Source: JBDKTH01 sp964558295
GTDB lineage: Bacteria; Planctomycetota; Planctomycetia; Pirellulales; Thermoguttaceae
NCBI GenBank assembly: GCA_964558295.1
Contig: CAZLDQ010000171.1
Location: forward strand, 1 to 12,624
DNA: 12,624 nucleotides
Direction: 5' to 3'
Below the pieces are notes generated by a model. It did no database searches and had not been told where the DNA came from. It was given only the letters and a program-made list of their open reading frames with translations. Of the stretch, positions 6,887-12,624 are shown piece by piece. Each line of letters starts with the position of its first letter. Within the stretch, counting starts at the first letter, position 1. A program made the translations under genes and the position numbers.

Positions 6887-7804
6887 TCAGGAGGCAGGAG
6901 TAGTAACTTCTTGGTAGGCTTCGACCAACGACTTTTTCGGTTTGGTCAACTTGAGGACCGGCGCAAACTCGGTGAACTGTTCGTCGATGAGTGCTAGCAT
7001 TTCCGTGATCGTCGGCTGTCCCGATGGAAGGGCCTTTTGGTAGCACTGCTCGAACCGCTCGCATTCGGTCCACTGCGAATCGGGGGTGACCGGCAAGAGC
7101 GCGGAAAGGGCTACCGCCACTCGGCCCGGATCGGGGTTGGCCTCTTCAAGCCAACGGTCGATCTCCAGATGCTGCTCGATCAACGAGACAAACATCTCGG
7201 GCAAATTCCATTGGCGAGCCATCAGCCCGGCGGCTTGGGCGTGGGTCCAGCCGAAGGCCTCGCGTTCCAAGTCGGACAGACGCATCCGCCCATTGTCGCG
7301 GGCCTTGAGCAGCTTGGCATAGGCCTCGGGCGCTTCTTTGGCCAGCAAAGGAACGGACATGTCTTGCAGCAGAGCGGCGGTGAACGAGTCTTCGGCCTCT
7401 TTCATTCCCAGGTGCTTGCCGATCGCCCGCGCAAACAAGGCCCGGCGCAGCGAGTCGGTCCAGAGGCTTTTCAGATCAAACGGACCGCATCGCGGATTGG
7501 GCATCAGGCTGAAGACCGCGCTCCAGAGGGCGAAATTCTTGATCGTCCGGATGCCCACCAAGGTGATCGCCGCCTTCACGTTGGAAATTTCCCGCGCGAA
7601 GCTGAAGTACGACGAGTTGACGAACCGCAAGACCTGTCCGGTCAGTCCCGGGTCCGACTCGATCGGTGCGGCAAATTCACTGGGCCCGTTGTTGGGATCT
7701 TGGGAGAGTTCCAGCAATCGGATCGCGCTTTGGGGGAGCGCTGGAAGCTGAGCCCCTGCGAGGATCTTCTCAAGGTGGATGGACGGCATCGATGCCCTAT
7801 TCAT
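6887..7804 (-). CDS. HDOD-domain protein
   Basis: A 305-residue cytoplasmic protein with an HDOD domain at about 13-215: LPALPQSAIRLLELSQDP (20-37), ESDPGLTGQVLRFVNSSYF (49-67) and the family block ISNVKAAITLVGIRTIKNFA (73-92). HDOD domains are relatives of HD phosphohydrolases lacking the metal-binding His-Asp set and act in signalling scaffolds. Here the place of the HD motif reads LLQDMS (145-150), with Gln for His, so catalysis is not expected. Residues 216-305 have no motif I recognise. The ATG at 7804 is preceded by no clear ribosome binding site. Met6 (7789) is an alternative. The leader carries a strong hairpin and GAGGAG-containing direct repeats. Confidence 0.88.
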   Translation of the reverse strand: MNRASMPSIHLEKILAGAQLPALPQSAIRLLELSQDPNNGPSEFAAPIESDPGLTGQVLRFVNSSYFSFAREISNVKAAITLVGIRTIKNFALWSAVFSLMPNPRCGPFDLKSLWTDSLRRALFARAIGKHLGMKEAEDSFTAALLQDMSVPLLAKEAPEAYAKLLKARDNGRMRLSDLEREAFGWTHAQAAGLMARQWNLPEMFVSLIEQHLEIDRWLEEANPDPGRVAVALSALLPVTPDSQWTECERFEQCYQKALPSGQPTITEMLALIDEQFTEFAPVLKLTKPKKSLVEAYQEVTTPAS

Positions 7805-7845
7805 GACGTTGGTTTCCCCGTGGCCTCACATCGACTCGTGTGCAA

Positions 7846-7882
7846 GAGCCCGCGTTCGTGGAGACGTTCACGCGCTGGGCTC
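7846..7882. promoter_or_regulatory. Long imperfect hairpin in the HDOD leader
   Basis: GAGCCC pairs with GGGCTC (7846-7851, 7877-7882), GCG with CGC (7852-7854, 7873-7875) and CGTG with CACG (7857-7860, 7869-7872), around an eight-base loop. That makes 13 pairs with only small bulges. It begins about 40 bases upstream of the HDOD start and overlaps one of two GAGGAG sequences on the minus strand. A regulatory or RNA-stabilising role is inferred. Confidence 0.45.
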
Positions 7883-7944
7883 CTCGAAAACTCTAGGCCA
7901 AAACGGTAGCTGGAGCAAACGGCTCTGGTTGTCCTGGGCTCCTC
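7875..7944 (-). repeat. Direct repeat of 11 bp (CTGGGCTCCTC)
   Basis: CTGGGCTCCTC occurs exactly at 7875-7885 and 7934-7944, 59 bases apart. On the minus strand each copy reads GAGGAGCCCAG, containing a Shine-Dalgarno-like GAGGAG. GGAGC at 7912-7916 is complementary to part of each copy, so alternative pairings are possible. From the copy nearest the HDOD gene, a GTG eight bases downstream opens a 24-codon frame that ends by overlapping the HDOD start codon (ATGAATAG). This is a possible leader peptide. Confidence 0.3.
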
Positions 7945-8246
7945 AAGTGTCTTGCCATCCGCCCGATTGTGCCGGCCTGACGCTCTTGGCCGATCGGGCC
8001 GGAAGCGTTGGTTCCGAGGGTTGTCGCCTTGAGGCAACGGTGTTCCCCTGGGCTTGTGGCGAAAACGCCACCGTGGCGATCCGGCCACATTGCGGAGCAC
8101 GGATTTCAAGTGACTGGCGTGCTTCACGTTAGGTCGGCAGGGACGAACTCCCTTGCCAACTGGTCTACCGGTTGCCCTTCGTCTGTTTCCGAACCGCCCT
8201 CGCGGCGACCGGCAGCGACGTGGTAGCAGGCTCAGGAGACTTGTTC

Positions 8247-8615
8247 GTGCGGTGGATTGGTGGGATCATATTGTTTCTGATGATCGTCGGCTGGGCGGCC
8301 GCCGAGTATCCGTTGGCCGAACCGCCGTGTGTTGGACTGGCCGCTACCGACTGGCGTTACACCAGCGAAGGTTGGCAGCGTCCCACCTGGCTTGACGCTT
8401 CGATCCCCACGCGCCAGCCCGCCCTCCATCCAGCAGTGATTGGCACGCTCCAATTGCTCGTCTCGCTCATGGCGTTGGTGGCGTTTCCGGCGTTCCGGGA
8501 ACGGGTAGGGGGGAGAGACCGCTTCCGGGGGACGGGATTGCCGAACGCCCGGCGGCGAGCGAAACTTGAGGTTATGGATCGGTGTCCCCTCCATCCCATA
8601 ACCGAGCGTCTGTGA
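8247..8615 (+). CDS. Small two-TM membrane protein of the metal operon
   Basis: I do not recognise this 122-residue protein. The GTG at 8247 is chosen because AGGAG stands eight bases upstream and translation then begins directly with a hydrophobic segment; an ATG at 8172 would add 25 residues that look non-coding. TM1 spans about 3-19 (WIGGIILFLMIVGWAAA), an exposed loop of about 42 residues carries TDWRYTSEGWQRPTWL (34-49), TM2 spans about 62-82, and an Arg-rich tail (84-110) should be cytoplasmic. The tryptophan-rich loop is reminiscent of small uncharacterised planctomycete proteins. Its stop is separated by one base from the start of the substrate-binding lipoprotein gene, so translation is probably coupled. 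An accessory role in metal uptake is inferred from position only. Confidence 0.7.
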   Translation: MRWIGGIILFLMIVGWAAAEYPLAEPPCVGLAATDWRYTSEGWQRPTWLDASIPTRQPALHPAVIGTLQLLVSLMALVAFPAFRERVGGRDRFRGTGLPNARRRAKLEVMDRCPLHPITERL

Positions 8616-8616
8616 C

Positions 8617-9540
8617 ATGCCCTGTTGCCGTCTCCCCCTTCTTGCTGCTGGGATTCTGCTCCTCCTCGTCGGCTGTCAGGTTGGGGCTCCCCCATCCTCC
8701 GAAGGGAAGCCCACGGTCGCCGTGACCATGATTCCCCATGCGTGGCTCGTGCGGCAGATCGGCGGGGAGCACCTCGACGTGATCACTCTGGTCCAGCCGG
8801 GGGAAAGCCACGAGACCTATCAGCCGAGCGATGCTCAGGTCAGCCGGCTGATGCAGGCCCACGTCTACTTTCGCGTTGGCGTGGCCGCCGAGCATGGACC
8901 GTGGTTTCAGACGCTCCGCGCTTCGAAGAAGCTGAAGGTCGTCGATTTGCGGCAGAACGTGCCGATGTTGGAGATGACCGAGCCCCACGATCACGAGGCC
9001 CACGATCACGAGGCCCACGCGCATGGGACGTCGCACGAATCGTCGGAAGACTCCTATGTGGGAAAGGACCCGCACATCTGGTTGTCGCCCCGTCGGTTGA
9101 AGATTCAGGCCCAGACGGTGGCCGCGACGCTTGCGGAACTCGACCCGGCCCATCAGGCTGATTATGCCGCCAACCTCACGGCCCTGACCCAGCGACTCGA
9201 CGAGGTCGATGCCACGATTCGCAAGACGCTTGAACCCGTTCGGGGCAAGGCCTTTTTCGTGTACCATCCGGCCTGGGGCTATTTTGCTCACGACTACGGC
9301 TTGCGTCAGATCCCCATCGAGCAGGAGGGTAAATCCCCCAGTGACGAAGAGCTGACCCGGCTACAGCAGCAAGCCAAACAAGAAGGCGCCAAAGTGATCT
9401 TCATTCAACCGCAAATCGCCAGCCAGTCGGCCGACGCCGTCGCCCACGCGGTTGGCGGCCGGGTTCAGAAGATTGATCCGCTGGCCGAAGATGTGCCCGC
9501 CAATTTGATCCACGTTGCCAAAGTGATTGCGGCGGAGTGA
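8617..9540 (+). CDS. Zinc/manganese ABC transporter substrate-binding lipoprotein (ZnuA-like)
   Basis: A 307-residue cluster A-I metal-binding protein that would capture Zn2+ (or Mn2+) outside the cytoplasmic membrane and deliver it to the permease encoded downstream. The N-terminus is a lipoprotein signal with lipobox LVGC, acylated Cys20. Candidate metal ligands are H65 (GESHETYQPSD), H153 (DPHIWLSP), H217 (VYHPAWGYFAHDYGL) and D287 (KIDPL), in the order expected for the family. A His/Asp-rich loop at 123-140 (PHDHEAHDHEAHAHGTSH) lies between the first two ligands, as in ZnuA-type zinc proteins, favouring zinc over manganese. Its length is normal. It is translated one base after the small membrane protein. 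I leave the symbol blank because Zn and Mn members cannot be separated with certainty. Confidence 0.93.
   Translation: MPCCRLPLLAAGILLLLVGCQVGAPPSSEGKPTVAVTMIPHAWLVRQIGGEHLDVITLVQPGESHETYQPSDAQVSRLMQAHVYFRVGVAAEHGPWFQTLRASKKLKVVDLRQNVPMLEMTEPHDHEAHDHEAHAHGTSHESSEDSYVGKDPHIWLSPRRLKIQAQTVAATLAELDPAHQADYAANLTALTQRLDEVDATIRKTLEPVRGKAFFVYHPAWGYFAHDYGLRQIPIEQEGKSPSDEELTRLQQQAKQEGAKVIFIQPQIASQSADAVAHAVGGRVQKIDPLAEDVPANLIHVAKVIAAE
8986..9015 (+). repeat. 15-bp in-frame tandem duplication in the His-rich loop
   Basis: CACGATCACGAGGCC occurs twice head to tail (8986-9000 and 9001-9015), encoding the peptide HDHEA twice. Exact identity at the DNA level points to a recent duplication or slippage that lengthened the metal-binding loop of the lipoprotein. 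Copy number may vary between strains. Confidence 0.9.
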
Positions 9541-9545
9541 GTGGC

Positions 9546-9573
9546 CAGTAGGCAGTAGGCAGAAGGCAGAAGA
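9546..9573 (+). repeat. Heptanucleotide tandem repeat, CAG(T/A)AGG x4
   Basis: Four 7-base units follow each other: CAGTAGG, CAGTAGG, CAGAAGG and CAGAAGA. They begin six bases after the stop codon of the substrate-binding gene. They are non-coding and differ from the surrounding GC-rich DNA. Heptanucleotide short tandem repeats (STRR) are known from cyanobacterial intergenic regions, and this is the same kind of element. Confidence 0.75.
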
Positions 9574-9614
9574 AAGATACTGAAGGCATTGCGAATAGAA
9601 TACCTGTAATCTAA

Positions 9615-9649
9615 AATCCCAACCCCCAATCCCTAATCCCTAAATTCCC
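9615..9649 (-). repeat. Telomere-like heptad repeat with G-quadruplex potential
   Basis: Five approximate units of ATCCCTA (two exact, 9629-9635 and 9636-9642) precede the ATPase gene. Read on the minus strand this gives five runs of at least three G separated by 2-7 bases, with TTAGGG-like spacing, which satisfies the usual G-quadruplex rule. It ends 17 bases before the ATPase start codon and replaces any obvious ribosome binding site there. Confidence 0.7.
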
Positions 9650-9666
9650 AGCCCGTTTCCCCTGTC

Positions 9667-10470
9667 ATGTCGCACGTTGAACCAGTCGTCGATATCCGTC
9701 AGGTCAGCTTCGGGTATCCGCCGGAGGCGGAGAGGAATCTGGTGTTGGAGGAGGTGACGCTGCGGATCGAGGCGAGAGATTTCTTGGGGATCATCGGACC
9801 GAACGGCGGGGGGAAGACGACGCTGCTCCGGTTGATCCTCGGCTTGCTTCGGCCGCAACAGGGGACGGTGAGCGTGTTTGGACAATCGCCGCAAAAAGTG
9901 CGGGCGCGGATCGGCTATGTGCCGCAGCATGCGAAAATCGATCCGAGTGTGCCGGCCAACGTGCTCGACGTGGTGCTCACCGGCCGGTTGGCCCGTTCTT
10001 CGTGGGGTTTTCAGTACGGTCGGGCGGATGTGGACCAAGCTCGGGAAGCTTTGCGACGTACGGAGACCGAGGATCTGGCGAGCCGGCCGATCAGCGAGCT
10101 TTCCGGGGGGCAGCGGCAGCGGGTGCTGATTGCTCGGGCCCTGGCCAGCGATGCGGAACTATTGCTGTTGGACGAGCCCACGGCGGGGGTCGATGAGTAT
10201 GTGGAACGCAACTTGACCGATCTGTTGCACCAGCTCAATGAGCGACTGCCGATCGTGATCGTCAGCCATGACATCTCCTTCGTCTCCACCCACCTGAAAC
10301 GAGTCGCCTGCCTGAATCGCCGCCTGACTTGCCACACGGCCGAAGAGATCTCCCACTCGGTGATCTCCGAGATGTATCATGGGCACATCCGCGCCGTGCA
10401 ACATCGCGACGAATGTCCCTTGTCCGACCCGGGCTGTCAGCAGGGGTGTCCCGGCCACACGCACCGTTAG
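9667..10470 (+). CDS. Zinc/manganese ABC transporter ATP-binding protein (ZnuC-like)
   Basis: A 267-residue ATPase that would power the metal importer from the cytoplasmic side. All nucleotide-binding motifs are intact: Walker A GPNGGGKTT (44-52), Q-loop YVPQH (84-88), signature LSGGQRQRV (145-153), Walker B LLLLDEP (165-171) and switch His201 (VSHD). The C-terminal 30 residues are unusual: three cysteines (250, 257, 261) and histidines at 238, 240, 246, 264 and 266, ending QQGCPGHTHR, which could bind or sense metal. The gene starts 126 bp after the lipoprotein gene, past two heptad repeats, with no clear ribosome binding site, and ends 21 bp before the permease gene. The MntB/ScaC/ZnuC group is clear; the exact metal is inferred from context. 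Confidence 0.93.
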   Translation: MSHVEPVVDIRQVSFGYPPEAERNLVLEEVTLRIEARDFLGIIGPNGGGKTTLLRLILGLLRPQQGTVSVFGQSPQKVRARIGYVPQHAKIDPSVPANVLDVVLTGRLARSSWGFQYGRADVDQAREALRRTETEDLASRPISELSGGQRQRVLIARALASDAELLLLDEPTAGVDEYVERNLTDLLHQLNERLPIVIVSHDISFVSTHLKRVACLNRRLTCHTAEEISHSVISEMYHGHIRAVQHRDECPLSDPGCQQGCPGHTHR

Positions 10471-10491
10471 CCTCACGCGGAACAGCTGCCG

Positions 10492-11334
10492 ATGCAATTC
10501 TTCCACGACATGGCCCACAATCCGTTCCTGGTCACTGGCCTGGTGGCCGGGCTGTTGGCCAGCCTGGCCTGCGGGATCATCGGCCCCTACGTGGTGACGC
10601 GGCGGATCGTTTTTCTCAGCGGAGCGATTGCCCACATGGCCGTCGGAGGGATCGGAGCCGCCGTGTTTTTCGCGGCCACCTTTCCCGGCCTCTTCGGCTG
10701 GCTTAGTCCGCTCCACGGGGCGACCCTCTCGGCCCTGGCGGCGGCCGTGCTCATCGGGCTGGTGCACCAGCGGGTGGCCGAACGCACCGACACGCTAATC
10801 GGCGCCCTATGGGCCGTGGGGATGGCCGTCGGTATCCTCCTGATCAAGTTCACCCCCGGCTACCAGACCGAGTTGATGACCTACTTGTTCGGCAATATCA
10901 GCATCGTCAGTTGGGACCAGGTCCGGCTGATCTTCTGGCTCAACCTGGTCATCGTGGCCGTTGTGATCCTGTTTCACAAACGACTCCTGGCGATTTGTCT
11001 TGACGAGCAACAGGCCCAACTCCAGGGGATCAACGTCCTGGCCGCCAACATCGTGCTCTTGTGCCTCGTGGCCCTGACGGTGATCTCGCTCACGCAGGTC
11101 GTGGGGCTGATCCTGGTCATCGCTCTTATCAGCCTGCCTGCGGCCACCGCGGCGCATCACGTCGGCCGGTTGCCGTCGATGATGCTCGTCTCCACGCTCC
11201 TGTGCGGCGTGTTGACCACCGTGCCGCGAATCGCCGTCTATGGCACGGCGGTTAGTCCCGAGTCGGCAATCGTCCTGGCCGCCGGGGCAGTCTATTTGGC
11301 GAGCGTGGGCGTCCGGCAGCTTCGCCGGCGGTGA
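10492..11334 (+). CDS. ABC-3 family metal transporter permease (ZnuB-like)
   Basis: A 280-residue integral membrane protein forming the channel of the metal importer. About eight hydrophobic segments can be traced, including 12-35, 41-62, 75-92, 100-119, 145-162, 182-200, 203-220 and 230-247. Family marks are GIIGPYVVTRRIVFLSGAIAH (28-48), LFGNISIVSWDQV (132-144) and GLILVIALISLPAATA (205-220). The length is typical. It begins 21 bp after the ATPase stop and completes the importer. The His/Cys features of the partner proteins are absent here. No clear terminator follows; a loose stem GTGCGT/ACGCAC (11357-11362 with 11374-11379) lacks a T-run. Confidence 0.93.
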   Translation: MQFFHDMAHNPFLVTGLVAGLLASLACGIIGPYVVTRRIVFLSGAIAHMAVGGIGAAVFFAATFPGLFGWLSPLHGATLSALAAAVLIGLVHQRVAERTDTLIGALWAVGMAVGILLIKFTPGYQTELMTYLFGNISIVSWDQVRLIFWLNLVIVAVVILFHKRLLAICLDEQQAQLQGINVLAANIVLLCLVALTVISLTQVVGLILVIALISLPAATAAHHVGRLPSMMLVSTLLCGVLTTVPRIAVYGTAVSPESAIVLAAGAVYLASVGVRQLRRR

Positions 11335-11430
11335 GGAGGGTGGATCGTGGAACGCCGTGCGTGTGGTGAACAAACGCACCGCGTGGATTGCCCCGCGTTG
11401 CTTCCATATCAGCCCCCCACTCCGACCACT

Positions 11431-11458
11431 TTCACCGAGCACCGATTGGCGTTAGAAT
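11431..11458 (+). promoter_or_regulatory. Promoter for a leaderless mRNA of the MBL-fold gene
   Basis: TAGAAT (11453-11458) matches the -10 consensus at 5/6 and ends exactly six bases before the ATG at 11465, so transcription would begin at or next to the start codon. TTCACC (11431-11436) is a 4/6 -35 box at 16-base spacing. No Shine-Dalgarno sequence precedes the ATG, which fits leaderless translation. Confidence 0.5.
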
Positions 11459-11464
11459 GCCGGC

Positions 11465-12226
11465 ATGCTCGTGCTTTCGCTCCAATCCGGCAGCAACGGA
11501 AACTGTATCTACGTGGAAACACGTGGGATTCGGCTCCTGTTTGACGCCGGGATCAGCGGCCGACAGGCCGAGGCCCGGCTGGCCCAATACGACCGCGACA
11601 TCCGTCAGGTCGACGCCCTGGTAATCTCGCACGACCATAGCGATCACACCCGCTCGGCCGGCATCTTCCAGCGGAAATTCGGCCTGCCGGTCTACATCAC
11701 GGCCGACACGCTCGACGTGCTCCAATCAGGCCACGCGGCGATCAGCGGGGGCACTCGTCTGTTTCGGGCAGGTCAGCCGCTCGTGTTTGGTGACGTGACC
11801 GTAGAGACGATCCCCACGCCCCACGACGGGGTCGACGGCGTGGCGTTCGTCGTCGACGACGGCCGCAGCCGGCTGGGAATCCTCACCGACCTCGGGCATC
11901 CCTTTCCCGAGTTGGAAACGGTCGTCGCTTCGCTCGACGCGATTCTGATCGAGAGCAACTACGATCCCGACCTGCTCGACCACGGTCCCTACCCCCCGTT
12001 CCTCAAACGCCGCATCCGTGGGCCGGGCGGGCATCTGTCAAACGACGAGGCGGCCCAATTGCTTCACACCTCCGGTGCCCGGCTCCAATGGGCCTGCCTG
12101 GGCCACCTTTCCGAGCACAACAACCACCCCGACCTGGCCCTCCGCGCCCACCGTCACCGGCTCGGCCCCAACCTCCCGCTCCACGTCGCCAGCCGCTACC
12201 AGGCCGCCGCGATGCTGGAGGTCTAG
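11465..12226 (+). CDS. WalJ/YycJ-type MBL-fold metallohydrolase
   Basis: A 253-residue cytoplasmic metallo-beta-lactamase-fold protein. It opens with LQSGSNGNCIYVET (6-19), the usual start of YycJ/WalJ proteins (SSGSxGN), and has FDAGIS (26-31), metal-binding HDHSDH (56-61), a third metal-site region TPHDG (118-122), TDLGH (141-145), ESNYDP (163-168) and GPYPPFLKRRIRGPGGHLSN (174-193) followed by LGHLSEHNNHP (212-222). WalJ proteins are linked in Firmicutes to the WalRK regulon and shown or proposed to act as nucleases; the planctomycete role is not known. Metal ligands are complete, so it should be active. It begins 130 bp after the permease gene with its own candidate promoter, so it is probably not part of the metal operon. 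Confidence 0.92.
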   Translation: MLVLSLQSGSNGNCIYVETRGIRLLFDAGISGRQAEARLAQYDRDIRQVDALVISHDHSDHTRSAGIFQRKFGLPVYITADTLDVLQSGHAAISGGTRLFRAGQPLVFGDVTVETIPTPHDGVDGVAFVVDDGRSRLGILTDLGHPFPELETVVASLDAILIESNYDPDLLDHGPYPPFLKRRIRGPGGHLSNDEAAQLLHTSGARLQWACLGHLSEHNNHPDLALRAHRHRLGPNLPLHVASRYQAAAMLEV

Positions 12227-12458
12227 CCTCTGTGGCAAGCAGCGAATCCTGTCCTGTGCAAAGTGGTTGCGTCTCTTGTCGGCCTACGCTATGGTGGACT
12301 TATAGCAGCGGGGCGTTGATTTGGGGCTCCGCCGTCTGGGGTCGGCCAGCAGAGATTGCCTGGCTGTCGAGGCACCGGCAAAGGGAAGTCGGCGTGGGGT
12401 GCGCTTGATCGTTCTCATTCTTCTCTTTGCTGTCACCCATTTGAGGGAGGTGCCGTTC

Positions 12459-12624
12459 ATGGTCCGTTACACGCGACAACAGCCTTGGCGTCGTTTGGCT
12501 TTCGGTCGAGGTTTCACACTCGTCGAGCTCCTGGTGGTCATCGCCATCATCGGCATCTTGATCGCCCTGCTGCTGCCGGCCGTGCAAGCGGCTCGCGACG
12601 CAGCACCCCGCACCCAGTCCAGCA
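12459..12624 (+). CDS. DUF1559 pseudopilin-like protein (5' part, cut by window end)
   Basis: The first 55 codons of a gene running off the window. GGGAGG (12445-12450) stands eight bases before the ATG. After a basic leader (VRYTRQQPWRRLAFGRG) comes the prepilin peptidase and N-methylation site G-FTLVE and a hydrophobic helix reading LLVVIAIIGILIALLLPAV, then QAARDAA. This N-terminus is the hallmark of planctomycete DUF1559 proteins, which usually have an H-X9-DG C-terminal motif that is beyond the window. They are thought to be exported through a type II secretion or type IV pilus-like route; their function is not established. Two weak promoters are possible upstream: TTGCGT/TATGGT (12267-12295) and TTGTCG/TATAGC (12276-12306). 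Confidence 0.9.
   Translation, partial: MVRYTRQQPWRRLAFGRGFTLVELLVVIAIIGILIALLLPAVQAARDAAPRTQSS

Larger units (their letters stand above)
7805..8246. other. Hairpin-rich intergenic region between divergent genes
   Basis: This 442-bp stretch separates the HDOD gene (minus) and the metal operon (plus). No convincing protein frame is seen. It carries at least six possible stems: 7846-7882; 7972-8002 (CCGGCC/GGCCGG); 8022-8040 (GTTG..GCC/GGCAAC); 8056-8071 (GTGGCG-AAAA-CGCCAC, perfect); 8073-8088 (GTGGC/GCCAC); 8136-8157 (GGCAGGGA/TCCC-T-TGCC); plus AACTGGT/ACCGGTT at 8158-8173. No stem has a T-run. It may be a structured leader for either gene or an independent RNA. I see no Zur-type AT-rich palindrome. 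Confidence 0.5.

Noticed and set aside
7037..7909. 290-codon plus-strand frame opposite the HDOD gene
   Set aside because: The HDOD motifs are unambiguous on the minus strand, and this frame is Gly/Arg/Gln-rich without a domain.
7846..8104. Known riboswitch or housekeeping RNA (c-di-GMP, cobalamin, SRP, tmRNA, 6S, RNase P)
   Set aside because: I compared remembered core motifs of these RNAs by eye and found none intact. The fold remains unassigned rather than named.
7801..8127. 108-codon minus-strand frame ending in an ATGA overlap with the HDOD start
   Set aside because: The ATGA overlap is tempting, but the product is Arg/Pro-rich without a domain, has no good ribosome site, and lies over hairpin-rich DNA. 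I treat it as non-coding.
8105..8246. Zur or manganese-regulator operator upstream of the metal operon
   Set aside because: The region is GC-rich and no AT-rich palindrome of the kind bound by Fur-family proteins was seen.
9546..9649. CRISPR array
   Set aside because: Repeats are seven bases, directly adjacent, without spacers, and no cas gene is present.
10159..10767. 202-codon minus-strand frame opposite the ATPase and permease genes
   Set aside because: Antisense shadow with low-complexity charged composition. Both sense genes have complete family motifs.

Overview
The window looks like a chromosomal segment of a planctomycete (Planctomycetota, probably Pirellulales-like). The best evidence is the gene cut off at the right edge, which starts with the prepilin-type N-terminus (FTLVELLVVIAIIGILIALL, then LPAVQAAR) of the DUF1559 proteins that are greatly expanded in that phylum. 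A GC-rich base composition, a two-domain GCKR-like protein, a DUF4838 protein and a XylR-like AraC regulator all fit. The species is not recognised.

Layout. Bases 1-939 hold no gene I can support, but they contain several exact inverted repeats. A carbohydrate-related cluster follows: a GCKR/MurQ-family double-SIS protein (940-2784, minus) and, upstream of it on the same strand, a XylR-like regulator (2852-4030, minus). A 169-bp gap with a candidate promoter and a possible operator separates these from a divergent secreted DUF4838 protein (4200-6059, plus). A clear bidirectional hairpin terminator (6095-6121) separates that gene from the convergent TPR gene (6144-6659, minus). The TPR gene has its own promoter and a repeat-rich leader. 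Upstream on the same strand is an HDOD protein (6887-7804, minus).

Bases 7805-8246 are a 442-bp, hairpin-rich intergenic region between the divergent HDOD gene and a metal-import operon. The operon encodes a small two-TM protein (8247-8615), a zinc/manganese-type ABC substrate-binding lipoprotein (8617-9540), the ATPase (9667-10470) and the ABC-3 permease (10492-11334). The gap between lipoprotein and ATPase carries two different heptanucleotide tandem repeats, one telomere-like and G-quadruplex-capable. After the operon come a WalJ/YycJ-type metallo-beta-lactamase-fold protein (11465-12226), probably read from a leaderless mRNA, and the first 55 codons of a DUF1559 pseudopilin-like protein (12459 to the window end).

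How the genes work together (inference). The left cluster could form a sugar-responsive module, with a sugar-binding regulator, a secreted glycan-related protein and a phosphosugar-sensing protein. The right cluster is high-affinity divalent-metal import with metal-binding decoration on the lipoprotein (His-rich loop) and the ATPase (Cys/His tail). I found no CRISPR array, tRNA, rRNA, transposase or phage gene. I cannot claim a proven new system. The strongest leads are the GCKR-like protein in its regulatory context, the hairpin-rich region 7846-8173, and the metal importer with its extra small membrane protein.
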